Below, piece after piece: positions 1-9,212 of a stretch of 64,000 nt of DNA (positions are counted from its first letter, which is position 1; each line of letters opens with the position of its first letter). The DNA is taken from NCBI RefSeq assembly GCF_003012745.1, contig NZ_PXYK01000004.1:186001-250000 (forward strand). Direction: 5' to 3'. The notes under the pieces were generated by a model. It did not search any database, was not told the DNA's origin, and saw only the letters and a list, made by a program, of their open reading frames with translations. The position numbers and the translations under genes are program-made. This DNA is from Kumtagia ephedrae. GTDB taxonomy: Bacteria; Pseudomonadota; Alphaproteobacteria; Rhizobiales; Rhizobiaceae.

Positions 1-278
1 TGCATCCTGTCCTCCACCGGCATGTCCTGTCCGATGAACTGCCCGAAGCAGTTGCGCAACGGCCCCTGTGGCGGGGTGCGCGCCAACGGCAATTGCGAGG
101 TCGAGCCCGACATGCCCTGCGTCTGGGTGAAGGCCTGGGAAGGCTCGCGCAACATGGTCAAGGGCGACGCCATCCTCGCCGTGCAGAAGCCGGTCGACCA
201 GTCGCTGCGCGAGACCTCGGCCTGGTTGCGCGTCACGGCTCGCGCCGCGGCCGAGCGGGAACAGGCGAAGGTAGCCGC

Positions 279-282
<4 letters not shown>
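1..282 (+). CDS. MetV-like / MTHFR C-terminal zinc-binding domain protein (3' part only)
   Basis: The reading frame is open from the first base, so the gene starts before the window and only about 93 residues are visible. The visible part is cysteine-rich: a C at the very start, CPMNCPK, NGPCGG, NCEV and PCVW. This matches the domain family found at the C-terminus of, or next to, some methylenetetrahydrofolate reductases (MetV of acetogens is the stand-alone form). An internal ATG at 22 would give 86 residues, but the conserved CILSSTG stretch before it argues against that start. The stop overlaps the next start as ATGA (279-282), so the gene is translationally coupled to the reductase. It is likely a metal or Fe-S partner subunit of that reductase. 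The family call is good; the exact role is inferred. Confidence 0.75.
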
Positions 283-1379
<1,097 letters not shown>

Positions 1380-1488
1380 TGGTGAATGGTGAATGGTGAA
1401 TGGGCGGAAGCTTGGATTTGCAGCGACGGCAAGTGAGCCTCCGCACCGACCGCTTCCATAATCACCGTTCACTATTCACCATTCACCA
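1380..1488. repeat. heptamer-bounded palindromic element A (no gene)
   Basis: The left arm has three exact GGTGAAT heptamers (1381-1401). The right arm has inverted copies ATTCACC at 1474-1480 and 1481-1487, preceded by the variant GTTCACT at 1467-1473. The outermost ten bases, TGGTGAATGG (1380-1389) and CCATTCACCA (1479-1488), are perfect inverses, and the arms continue inward to GGAAGC/GCTTCC. The element is flanked by CTAA on both sides (1376-1379 and 1489-1492), and the left copy contains the MTHFR stop codon. This looks like a short insertion with a target duplication. It encodes nothing I recognise and is large enough to fold as an RNA hairpin between the two genes. Confidence 0.8.
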
Positions 1489-1532
1489 CTAACGATATAA
1501 CCAACTCTTTATATCCCCGAACGGAGAACTCC

Positions 1533-2507
1533 ATGACCCGCACGATCGTCGCCTCGGCGACCCGCGAAATCGTCATCGGCTTCGATCAGCCCTTCTGCGT
1601 CATCGGCGAGCGCATCAATCCGACCGGCCGCAAGAAGCTGGCGGCCGAAATGTCAGCCGGCAATTTCGAGACGGTCATCAAGGACGCGATCGCGCAGGCC
1701 GCCGCCGGCGCCACCATGCTCGACGTCAATGCCGGCGTCACCGCGGTCGACCCGAACGCCACGGAGCCGGCGCTGCTCGTGCAGACGCTGGAGATCGTCC
1801 AGCAGACGGTCGACCTGCCGCTGTCGATCGACTCCTCCGTCAGCGCCGCCATCGAGGCCGCGCTGAAGGTGGCAAAGGGCCGGCCGCTGGTGAATTCGGT
1901 GACAGGCGAGGAGGAGAAGCTGGAAGCGATCCTGCCGCTGGTGAAGAAATACAACGTTCCGGTCGTCGCCATCTCCAACGACGAGACCGGCATCTCGATG
2001 GACCCGGACGTGCGCTTCGCGGTCGCCAAGAAGATTGTCGAGCGCTGCGCGGATTTCGGCATTCCGGCGCATGACGTGGTGGTCGACCCGCTGGTCATGC
2101 CGATCGGCGCGCTGGGCGATGCCGGCCGCCAGGTGTTCGCGCTGCTGCGCCGCCTGCGCGAGGAACTCAAGGTCAACACCACCTGCGGCCTCTCCAACAT
2201 CTCCTTCGGCCTGCCGCACCGCCACGGCATCAACGCCGGCTTCATCCCGATGGTGATCGGCGCCGGCATGACCTCGGCGATCATGAACCCGGTCCGCCCG
2301 CAGGAAATGGAGGCGGTTCGCGCCGCCAACGTGCTCAACGGCACCGACAGGGACTGCATGACCTGGATCAAGACCTACAAGGATTTCAAGCCGGGCGAGC
2401 ACGCCGCGCCGCCGCCGGTCGCCGTGGTCACGCCGGGCGCCGAGGGCGCGGCTGCGGGGGGCGGCAGACGGCGCGGCGGCCGCGAGGCACGGATGGCGCG
2501 GGGGTAG
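1533..2507 (+). CDS. methyltetrahydrofolate:corrinoid protein methyltransferase (pterin-binding)
   Basis: This 324-residue protein has a DHPS-like pterin-binding TIM barrel (PF00809), as in AcsE/MtvA and the MetH folate domain. Visible landmarks are the pterin-loop start VIGERINPTGRKKLAAEM (about 22-39), ATMLDVNAGV, LSIDSS, NSVTGEEEKL and GLSNISFGLPHR. It should move a methyl group between a Co(I)/methyl-corrinoid protein and tetrahydrofolate in the cytoplasm, feeding or drawing on the reductase upstream. The ATG is preceded by GGAGAA at good spacing. The last 30 residues are a Gly/Arg/Ala-rich tail not typical of the family core. The corrinoid protein partner is not in the window. Confidence 0.87.
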   Translation: MTRTIVASATREIVIGFDQPFCVIGERINPTGRKKLAAEMSAGNFETVIKDAIAQAAAGATMLDVNAGVTAVDPNATEPALLVQTLEIVQQTVDLPLSIDSSVSAAIEAALKVAKGRPLVNSVTGEEEKLEAILPLVKKYNVPVVAISNDETGISMDPDVRFAVAKKIVERCADFGIPAHDVVVDPLVMPIGALGDAGRQVFALLRRLREELKVNTTCGLSNISFGLPHRHGINAGFIPMVIGAGMTSAIMNPVRPQEMEAVRAANVLNGTDRDCMTWIKTYKDFKPGEHAAPPPVAVVTPGAEGAAAGGGRRRGGREARMARG

Positions 2508-2515
2508 GCGCCGCT

Positions 2516-3028
2516 ATGGTTGCCAAAGAGCAACATTCTCACAACTCGTCGCTTCGAGAGAACATAATCGAGCACCAGTTTATTGGCGCCGCTCTTAAAG
2601 TTCTCTGGAACGCTGGAATTGTGGACGCAGAGATTCTGCGGTCGGAGTTCGACGGTTATGGCTACGATCTGGTTCTCAGCAAAGGCCAAATCGTTAGGCA
2701 CATCCAACTGAAGTCTGGTTTGACGCTCAAGAAGATCAGCGTGTCTAACATGCTAGCTAGGCGCCCCAGTGGATGCGCCATTTTTATCGAAATCTCTGAC
2801 AATCTCGATATGGAGAGGTATTGGTTTTTCGGCGCCAATGAGCCTGGATTACCTCTGCCGGCATTGGATGACTTCAAGACCACGAAAAGAACCACGCCCA
2901 AGTCAGACGGTTTGAAGCCCCAACGTCAGAACCACCGGGACATACCCGCCAATAAATTTACCAAGGTTCAGTCGCTTGAGCATCTCCTTGGCAAATTGCT
3001 CGGACAAGAAATAAGCGGCCACCAATGA
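2516..3028 (+). CDS. hypothetical protein with PD-(D/E)XK nuclease-like motif
   Basis: This 170-residue protein is not recognised as a named family. Residues about 44-66 read as a nuclease-fold core: E44 and D46 in SEFDGYGYDL, D51 on the next strand, then Q64-L-K66 in RHIQLKSG. Such a D-x(12)-QxK pattern resembles restriction-like (PD-(D/E)XK) enzymes. There are no membrane segments or signal peptide. Its base composition is clearly AT-richer than both neighbours and it uses codons they avoid, which suggests horizontal acquisition. It starts 8 bp after the methyltransferase stop and its own stop overlaps the next ATG as ATGA, so it splits the one-carbon cluster while staying co-transcribed. 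The nuclease role is inferred from the motif only. Confidence 0.65.
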   Translation: MVAKEQHSHNSSLRENIIEHQFIGAALKVLWNAGIVDAEILRSEFDGYGYDLVLSKGQIVRHIQLKSGLTLKKISVSNMLARRPSGCAIFIEISDNLDMERYWFFGANEPGLPLPALDDFKTTKRTTPKSDGLKPQRQNHRDIPANKFTKVQSLEHLLGKLLGQEISGHQ

Positions 3029-5127
3029 ACCCGCCCCCCAACATCACCGACCCCCTCGTCCTGTTCATGCCGTCCGGCAAGCGCGGGCGGTTTCCGGTCG
3101 GCACGCCGCTGCTCGACGCCGCGCGCTCGCTTGGCGTCTATGTGGAGAGCGTGTGCGGCGGGCGCGCGACCTGCGGCCGCTGCCAGATCGAGGTGCAGGA
3201 AGGCAATTTCGCCAAACACAAGATCGTCTCGACGCTCGACCACATCTCGCCAAAGGGCCCGAAGGAGGAGCGCTACGAGCGGGTGCGCGGCCTGCCCGAG
3301 CATCGCCGCCTCTCCTGCTCGGCCACCGTGCAGGGCGATCTCGTCATCGACGTGCCGCAGGACACCGTCATCAACGCCCAGGTGGTGCGAAAAGCCGCCA
3401 CCGACCGGGTGATCGAGCGCAACGCGGCCGTGCAGCTCTGCTATGTCGAGGTTGAGGAGCCTGACATGCACAAGCCGCTCGGCGACCTCGACCGGCTGAA
3501 AGTGTCGCTGGAAAAGGACTGGGGTTGGAAGGACCTTCTGGTCGCCCCCCACCTGATCCCGAAGATCCAGAAGATTTTGCGCACGAAGCTGCCCGACCAG
3601 CCCGAGGTCAGCGAGGGCAAATGGGGCGTCACCGCGGTCGTTCACCGCGACATGGACTCTTCGCGTCCCTTCATCATCGACCTCTATCCCGGTTTGAAGA
3701 ACGAGGCCTACGGCATCGCCTGCGACATCGGCTCGACCACCATCGCCATGCATCTGGTGTCGCTGCTGTCGGGCCGCATCGTCGCCTCGTCGGGAACGTC
3801 GAACCCGCAGATCCGCTTCGGCGAGGATCTGATGAGCCGCGTCTCCTACGTGATGATGAACCCCGATGGCCGCGAGGCGATGACCAGGGCGGTGCGCGAG
3901 GCGGTCAATACGCTGATCGGAAAAGTGTGCGAGGAAGGCGGCGTCGACCGCCACGACATTTTCGACTGCGTGTTCGTCGGCAACCCGATCATGCACCATC
4001 TGTTCCTCGGCATCGACCCGACCGAGCTCGGCCAGGCGCCGTTCGCGCTGGCCGTGTCGGGCGCCCTGCAGTTCTGGGCGCATGAGATCGACATCGAGGT
4101 GGCGCCGGGCGCCAGGCTCTACACGCTGCCTTGCATCGCCGGCCATGTCGGCGCCGATGCCGCCGGCGCCACGCTGTCGGAAGGGCCTTATCGGCAGGAC
4201 GGGATGATGCTGCTGGTCGACGTCGGCACCAATGCCGAGATCGTGCTCGGCAACCGCACCCGCGTCGTCGCCGCCTCGTCGCCGACCGGCCCCGCTTTCG
4301 AGGGCGCCGAGATTTCGTCCGGCCAGCGCGCGGCACCCGGTGCCATCGAGCGGGTGCGCATCGATCCCGAGACGCTGGAGCCCAGATATCGCGTCATCGG
4401 AACCGACAAGTGGTCGGACGAAGAGGGTTTCGAAGAAGCCTCCTGGGCGACAGGCGTCACCGGCATCTGCGGCTCGGCGATCATCGAGGTCGTCGCCGAG
4501 ATGTACCTCACCGGCATCATCTCCGAGGACGGCGTCATCGACGGCGCCATGGCCGAGCGCAGCCCGCGCATCGTGCCGAACGGCCGCACCTTCTCATACC
4601 TGCTGCGCGAGGGCCGCCAGGGCGAGCCGCGCATCACCGTGACGCAGAACGACATCCGCGCCATCCAGCTCGCCAAGGCCGCGCTCTATGCCGGCGTGAA
4701 ACTGCTAATGGAAAAGCAGGGCGTCGAGGCGGTCGACACCATCCGCTTCGCCGGCGCCTTCGGCTCCTTCATCGATCCGAAATACGCCATGGTGCTCGGC
4801 CTGATCCCGGATTGCGACCTGTCGCAGGTCAAGGCGGTGGGCAACGCCGCCGGCACCGGCGCGCTGATGGCCCTGCTCAACCGCGACCACCGCCGCGAGA
4901 TCGAGACGCAGGTGTCGCGGATCGAGAAGATCGAGACGGCGCTGGAGCCCAGCTTCCAGCAGATCTTCGTCAACGCCATGGCGTTGCCCAACAAGGTCGA
5001 CGCCTTCCCGAAGCTGGCGGAGCAGGTGAAGCTGCCGCCGCGCAAGGTGGTCGAGCAGCCGGGCGGCGACGGCAGCCCGCGCCGCCGCTCGCGCGAGGAA
5101 CGCGCGGCACGACGCCAGCGCGACTGA
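3025..5127 (+). CDS. RACo-like corrinoid activation protein ([2Fe-2S] plus ASKHA domain)
   Basis: This 700-residue cytoplasmic protein has an N-terminal plant-type [2Fe-2S] ferredoxin domain (about 10-115). Its cysteines are CGGRATCGRC near residues 44-53 and a further Cys in LSCSATV. A linker is followed by the ASKHA-like domain of the DUF4445 family, with ACDIGSTTIAMHLV (about 232-245), LLVDVGTNAEIVLGN and FAGAFGSFIDPKYA. Proteins of this build reductively reactivate Co(II)-corrinoid proteins in methyltransfer systems. The ATG overlaps the stop of the nuclease-like gene. The C-terminus is a basic Arg-rich tail. Together with the methyltransferase and reductase it supports a B12-dependent methyl pathway. 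The substrate is unknown. Confidence 0.85.
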   Translation: MNPPPNITDPLVLFMPSGKRGRFPVGTPLLDAARSLGVYVESVCGGRATCGRCQIEVQEGNFAKHKIVSTLDHISPKGPKEERYERVRGLPEHRRLSCSATVQGDLVIDVPQDTVINAQVVRKAATDRVIERNAAVQLCYVEVEEPDMHKPLGDLDRLKVSLEKDWGWKDLLVAPHLIPKIQKILRTKLPDQPEVSEGKWGVTAVVHRDMDSSRPFIIDLYPGLKNEAYGIACDIGSTTIAMHLVSLLSGRIVASSGTSNPQIRFGEDLMSRVSYVMMNPDGREAMTRAVREAVNTLIGKVCEEGGVDRHDIFDCVFVGNPIMHHLFLGIDPTELGQAPFALAVSGALQFWAHEIDIEVAPGARLYTLPCIAGHVGADAAGATLSEGPYRQDGMMLLVDVGTNAEIVLGNRTRVVAASSPTGPAFEGAEISSGQRAAPGAIERVRIDPETLEPRYRVIGTDKWSDEEGFEEASWATGVTGICGSAIIEVVAEMYLTGIISEDGVIDGAMAERSPRIVPNGRTFSYLLREGRQGEPRITVTQNDIRAIQLAKAALYAGVKLLMEKQGVEAVDTIRFAGAFGSFIDPKYAMVLGLIPDCDLSQVKAVGNAAGTGALMALLNRDHRREIETQVSRIEKIETALEPSFQQIFVNAMALPNKVDAFPKLAEQVKLPPRKVVEQPGGDGSPRRRSREERAARRQRD

Positions 5128-5139
5128 AATATCGGGAAA

Positions 5140-5162
5140 GCCGGGCGCTCGCCGCGCCCGGC
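5140..5162. terminator. GC hairpin between convergent genes
   Basis: GCCGGGCG (5140-5147) and CGCCCGGC (5155-5162) form a perfect 8-bp stem with a 7-base loop, in the 44-bp gap between the convergent RACo-like gene and the ABC binding-protein gene. There is no T-run on either side, so it is a weak or factor-assisted terminator candidate only. Confidence 0.4.
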
Positions 5163-5171
5163 CGGCCGAAA

Positions 5172-6137
5172 TCACATGCCCTTTTCCTTGAGCACGGCCT
5201 CGGCGTTCTCCGCCGTGACCTTCTCCGTCGGCAGCACGATCGCCTTCTCGACCTTCTCGCCGTTGAGGTGCTTGACCGCCTGGCGCAGGCCTTCGGCGCC
5301 CGGCGTGGCGTAGAGGAAGGTGGCGGTCAGCTCGCCGTTCTTCACCCAGGTCACGCCCTCGCCCGGCAGGGCGTCGATGCCGATGAACTTTATCTCCTTC
5401 TCGCGGCCGGCGTCCTTGGCGGCAAGATAGGCGCCGTAGGCCATCGGATCGTTGTGGCCGTAGACCAGGTCGATCTTCTCGTTGCTCTTCAGCGCATTGG
5501 CCATGATGTTGTAGGCCTGATCCTGCTTCCAGTCGCCGGACTGCTTGTCGAGCAGGTTCTTGATTCCCGGCTCCTTGTCGGTGAACTCGTGAAAACCGTT
5601 GTGGCGGTCATGCGCCGGCTGCGTGCCCATGCCGCCCCAGATCTCGACGATGGTGCCCTGCGCCTTGCCCGGCCCGCCGAGCAGCTCCACCGCATATTCG
5701 CCCGCTGCCCGGCCGATCAGCACGTTGTCGCCGCCGACGAACTGCGTGTACTTGTCGGTCTCGACGTTGCGGTCGAGCACGAACACCGGGATGTTCGCCT
5801 CGATCGCCTGCTGGACGACGCCGGTGAGGCCCGCCGACTCCTTCGGCGAGATCAGCAGCGCGTCGACCTCCTGGCGGATCAGGTTCTCGACGTCTGCCAC
5901 CTGCTTCTCGGTCTTGTCCTCGCCGTCGGTGACGATCAGCTCGACCTCGGGATGCTTGGCGGCTTCCGCGATGATGTCCTTGTTGAACTGCGCGCGCCAC
6001 GGCTCGATCGTCGTCGCCTGGCTGAAGCCGATCGTCCATTTCTTCTCTTGCGCCACCGCATCCGCGCCGGTGAGCGCGGTGCTGGCGATGAATGCAACCG
6101 TCAGGGCCGAAAGCCCCAGGAAACCACGCCGTTTCAT
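5172..6137 (-). CDS. sugar ABC transporter substrate-binding protein
   Basis: This 321-residue periplasmic binding protein belongs to the ribose/galactofuranose type (Peripla_BP_4). It starts with a signal peptide (MKRRGFLGLSALTVAFIAS..., likely cleaved after ADAVAQ). The mature part shows WTIGFSQATTIEPWRAQFN, the hinge-region segments DALLISPKESAGL and VFVLDRNVETD, and EIWGGMGTQPAHDRHNGFHE, which is close to the YtfQ pattern. Its stop is followed by the permease-first operon order in reverse: this is the last gene of an ATPase-permease-binding protein operon, with ATGA overlaps throughout. The sugar is unknown; galactofuranose or another furanose/pentose is plausible by resemblance. Confidence 0.88.
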   Translation of the reverse strand: MKRRGFLGLSALTVAFIASTALTGADAVAQEKKWTIGFSQATTIEPWRAQFNKDIIAEAAKHPEVELIVTDGEDKTEKQVADVENLIRQEVDALLISPKESAGLTGVVQQAIEANIPVFVLDRNVETDKYTQFVGGDNVLIGRAAGEYAVELLGGPGKAQGTIVEIWGGMGTQPAHDRHNGFHEFTDKEPGIKNLLDKQSGDWKQDQAYNIMANALKSNEKIDLVYGHNDPMAYGAYLAAKDAGREKEIKFIGIDALPGEGVTWVKNGELTATFLYATPGAEGLRQAVKHLNGEKVEKAIVLPTEKVTAENAEAVLKEKGM

Positions 6138-7450
6138 TCGACATTTCCTCCACTGTTATGTGCTGCTTGTTGCTGCGGCCGCCTGTCCGCGGACGCATCC
6201 TTTTGCGCCGGCCGGAACGCGGGCAGGCGCACAAAGCTCAGGAGATCGGCGGCGTTGCGCTCCTGGACGAGCACGGTGCCGACGATGATCAGGCCCTTCA
6301 GCACGAGCTGAAGGTTCGAGTTGATGTTGTGGAGCTGCAAAATGTTGGAGAGCAGCCCGAAGATCAGCACGCCGCAGAAGGTGCCGGCCATGGAGCCGCG
6401 CCCGCCCATCAGGCTGGTGCCGCCGATGACGACCGCGGCGATGGCGTCGAGCTCCAGCCCGGCGCCGGCGTCCGGCTTGCCCTGGCGGTACTGCGCCACG
6501 TAGAGCACCGCGGCGATGCCGGCGAGCAGACCGGAGACCGCATAGGTGACGATCTTGACCTTGCCGGCCTCGATGCCGGAGAGCCGCGCCGCCTCCTCGT
6601 TGCCGCCGATGGCATAGACGTAGCGGCCGAACGGCGTGAACCGCAGCACGGCGGCGTAGATGACGATGGCCGCAATGAAGAAGATGCCGGGCATCGGAAT
6701 CACCCCGAACACCAGCGAGCGCAGCCTGTCGAACTCGGCGACCGCGTTGGAGCCGGTATAGACCGGCAGCACCGCGTTGTTCTGGCCGGCGGTGAGCCGC
6801 GCGATGCCGAGTGCCGTCACCATCATGGCGAGCGTCACTATGAAGGGCTGCAGCCGCCCGCCGACGATCAGCAGGCCGTTGATGGCGCCGAAGCACAGAC
6901 CGACGCAGGGGGCGACGATGAGGACGCCGAGCACGCCGAACTTGGTCGAGACCTGCGGGACGAGGTACCAGAGCAGCAGCGCCGCCAGCGCCGCCCCGGC
7001 GGCGAGCGGGATGAGCAGGCCGCGCGTCCGGTCGAGCGTGACATCGCGGCCGATGTCGCCGCCGTGACGCGCCTTCTCAAGATTGGCGAAGACGAAGCGC
7101 ACGACCGAGAAACCGATGACCAGCGCCACGATGCCGGCCATCGGCAGGCCCATGGCGGCTGCGGGCGTATCGCCTTCGACGGTGAGCAGCATGGCGCAGA
7201 CGACGGTGGCGATCGCCATCAGCGAGCCGACCGACAGGTCGATGCCGCCGGTGATGATGACGGCCGTCATGCCGGTGGCGATCAGCCCGGTTATCGACAC
7301 CTGCCGGAGCACGTCGAGCAGGTTGCCATAGGACAGGAAGATGTTGTTGCCCTTCGAGCTGACCGGCGAGGAGAGCACGCCGAGCAGGAAGATGGCGATC
7401 AGCCCCCAATAAAGCTTAGTACGGGCGATGATGCGAAACACGCCGCTCAT
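6134..7450 (-). CDS. sugar ABC transporter permease
   Basis: This 438-residue inner-membrane protein of the RbsC/YtfT type (BPD_transp_2) has about ten hydrophobic segments and the family stretches TAVIITGGIDLSVGSLMAIA and VVIGGTSLMGGRGSM. Compared with the usual 320-340 residues it carries a longer loop near residues 110-150 (NLEKARHGGDIGRDVTLDRT). The ATG at 7450 was chosen over an open upstream extension because it overlaps the ATPase stop as ATGA, and the upstream extension only mirrors the ATPase gene. It forms the channel for the adjacent ATPase and binding protein. Confidence 0.88.
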   Translation of the reverse strand: MSGVFRIIARTKLYWGLIAIFLLGVLSSPVSSKGNNIFLSYGNLLDVLRQVSITGLIATGMTAVIITGGIDLSVGSLMAIATVVCAMLLTVEGDTPAAAMGLPMAGIVALVIGFSVVRFVFANLEKARHGGDIGRDVTLDRTRGLLIPLAAGAALAALLLWYLVPQVSTKFGVLGVLIVAPCVGLCFGAINGLLIVGGRLQPFIVTLAMMVTALGIARLTAGQNNAVLPVYTGSNAVAEFDRLRSLVFGVIPMPGIFFIAAIVIYAAVLRFTPFGRYVYAIGGNEEAARLSGIEAGKVKIVTYAVSGLLAGIAAVLYVAQYRQGKPDAGAGLELDAIAAVVIGGTSLMGGRGSMAGTFCGVLIFGLLSNILQLHNINSNLQLVLKGLIIVGTVLVQERNAADLLSFVRLPAFRPAQKDASADRRPQQQAAHNSGGNVE

Positions 7451-9027
7451 GCCGCGGCCTTCGCGGCGAGCGGTGCGGCAAGCTGCATGATGCGCTCCTC
7501 GGTGGCGTCGGCGCGCGCCACGATGCCGCGCTGCCGGCCCTCCGACATGACGAGGATCCGGTCGGACAACAGCAGCAGCTCCGGCAGCTCCGAGCTGACG
7601 ACCATGATCGCCAGCCCTTCCTCGCGAGCCAGCCGGAAGATCAGGTCGTAGATCTCGCGCTTGGCCCCGACGTCGATGCCGCGCGTCGGCTCGTCGAGCA
7701 GCAGCACCTTTGGACGCGTGCCCAGCCATTTGCCCATGACGACCTTCTGCTGGTTGCCGCCCGACAGGGTTCCCGCCGCCTGGTCGACACCGCTGCAGCG
7801 GATCGCCAGCGATTTCACGGCCGCGCGCGCCAGGGCGGCCTCTCCGGCAAAAGAGCGGATGCCGAAACGCGAAAGCCGCGACACCAGCGGCAGCGCGACA
7901 TTGTCGGTGATCGATGCGCCGAGATGCAGGCCCTGGGTCTTGCGGTCCTCGGTGACGAGCGCAAGGCCTAGCCGCCTGGCGTCTCGCGGCGAGCGGATGT
8001 CGGCCCTGCTCCCGTGCAGCCTGATCTCGCCCTCGGCCTGGCCGCCGGACGCTCCGAACAGGGTTTCCAGGATCTCGCTGCGCCCGGAGCCGAGCAGCCC
8101 GCCGATGCCCAGCACCTCGCCCGCATGCAGATCGAAGCCAACGCCATTCAGAACCTGGCGCCAGCCGCGCCGGTGCGGCTTCGACAGCACGAGGTCGCGC
8201 ACCGACAGCACGACGGGGCCGCGCTTGCCGGTGTCGCCGTGATCGGCGGAGAGAAGCGCGCGGCCGACCATGGCGGCGATGATCTTGTCTTGGTCGAGCT
8301 CGCCGATCGGCCTTGTCAGCACATGCCGCCCGTCCCTGAAAACGGTGACGCGGTCGGCCAGGTGCGTCACCTCGTCGAGGCGGTGCGAGATGTAGACGAT
8401 CGCCACGCCCTCGCCGGCCAGCTGCCGCACGATCTTGAACAGCCGCTCGCATTCGGCCAGCGACAGCGCCGAGGTCGGCTCGTCCATGATCAGCATGCGG
8501 GCGTTCAGCGACAAGGCCTTGGCGATCTCGACCAGTTGCTGCTCGCCGACCCGAAGGCTGCCGACGCGCTGGTCAGGATCGAGTTCGATGCCGAGCCGCC
8601 CGAGCAGGTCCCGCGCCGCCGCGCGCGCCGCCTTCCTGTCGATCACCACGCCGGCGATGCGCTTCTCGCGGCCGAGGAAGATGTTGTCGGCGACGGTCAG
8701 CTCGGGAACGAGGTTGAGCTCCTGGTGGATGATGGCGATGCCTGCAGCCTCGGCCTGGCGGATGCTGGCGAAGGAGACGGTGCTGCCGTCGAGCTCCAGC
8801 CGGCCCTCATACTCGGCATAGACCCCCGAGACGATCTTCATCAGCGTCGACTTGCCGGCGCCATTCTCGCCCATCAGCGCATGGATCTCGCCGGGGCGGA
8901 GCTCGAACGAAACGTCGGTCAGCGCCGCGATGCCGCCGAACCGCTTGCTGACATTCGCAGCGCGAAGCAGCGGGCCGGCCGAGGGATGGCGGTGTGGCGC
9001 AAAAGGCGCAATGCCGGATTCGATCAT
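7447..9027 (-). CDS. sugar ABC transporter ATP-binding protein (double ATPase)
   Basis: This 526-residue protein has two tandem ABC domains, as in RbsA/MglA/YtfR. The first has Walker A GENGAGKST (about 54-62), signature RVGEQQLVEIAK and Walker B LIMDEPTSAL. The second has the usual degenerate Walker A (GLLGSGRSE) but keeps LSGGNQQKVVMGKW and LLLDEPTRGID. It powers the transporter encoded by the next two genes and is first in the operon. It is divergent from the LacI-type regulator gene, and a promoter with an embedded operator lies about 50-70 bp upstream of the start. Confidence 0.9.
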   Translation of the reverse strand: MIESGIAPFAPHRHPSAGPLLRAANVSKRFGGIAALTDVSFELRPGEIHALMGENGAGKSTLMKIVSGVYAEYEGRLELDGSTVSFASIRQAEAAGIAIIHQELNLVPELTVADNIFLGREKRIAGVVIDRKAARAAARDLLGRLGIELDPDQRVGSLRVGEQQLVEIAKALSLNARMLIMDEPTSALSLAECERLFKIVRQLAGEGVAIVYISHRLDEVTHLADRVTVFRDGRHVLTRPIGELDQDKIIAAMVGRALLSADHGDTGKRGPVVLSVRDLVLSKPHRRGWRQVLNGVGFDLHAGEVLGIGGLLGSGRSEILETLFGASGGQAEGEIRLHGSRADIRSPRDARRLGLALVTEDRKTQGLHLGASITDNVALPLVSRLSRFGIRSFAGEAALARAAVKSLAIRCSGVDQAAGTLSGGNQQKVVMGKWLGTRPKVLLLDEPTRGIDVGAKREIYDLIFRLAREEGLAIMVVSSELPELLLLSDRILVMSEGRQRGIVARADATEERIMQLAAPLAAKAAA

Positions 9028-9077
9028 GGCAACAGTGGCCTCCCTTCCACGTTGCTGAATGCTCGCTCACGCTAATC

Positions 9078-9098
9078 TAAACGTTTCGGAGATGTCAA
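9078..9098 (-). promoter_or_regulatory. ABC operon promoter element with LacI-type operator
   Basis: On the minus strand a perfect -35 box TTGACA (9098-9093) is followed by the near-palindrome CGAAACGTTTAG. Read on the plus strand, the core AAACGTTT at 9079-9086 is part of the 12-mer AAACGTTTCGGA (9079-9090). The -10 box is less clear; TTAGCG at 17-bp spacing is the best fit. The position between -35 and -10 is that of a repressor site. The same 12-mer recurs in front of the lacI-type gene. Confidence 0.65.
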
Positions 9099-9195
9099 CA
9101 GGAACCCCGCCCGGAGAATGGCCGCGCTACGCCACACACCACCCTTCCCTTGCGTTTTCCGTGAATTTCTCCTAGTCCTGCTGCGGGAAGAGTTC

Positions 9196-9209
9196 CAAAA
9201 CGTTTCGGA
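9196..9209 (+). promoter_or_regulatory. second copy of the LacI-type operator, at the regulator start
   Basis: AAACGTTTCGGA at 9198-9209 is identical to the 12-mer at 9079-9090, and it ends three bases before the regulator ATG at 9213. A repressor bound here would block its own gene. No good Shine-Dalgarno is present apart from GGA inside this site. Confidence 0.65.
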
Positions 9210-9212
9210 ATA

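Noticed and set aside
1380-1500. CRISPR-like repeats (also at 38912 and 57927).
   Set aside because: The units are 7-bp tandem heptamers in inverted arrays without spacers, and no cas genes are present.
4131-6311. A 726-codon plus-strand frame overlapping the RACo-like gene and the ABC binding-protein gene.
   Set aside because: It is Arg/His-rich with no domain, and it runs across the ends of two convergent real genes.
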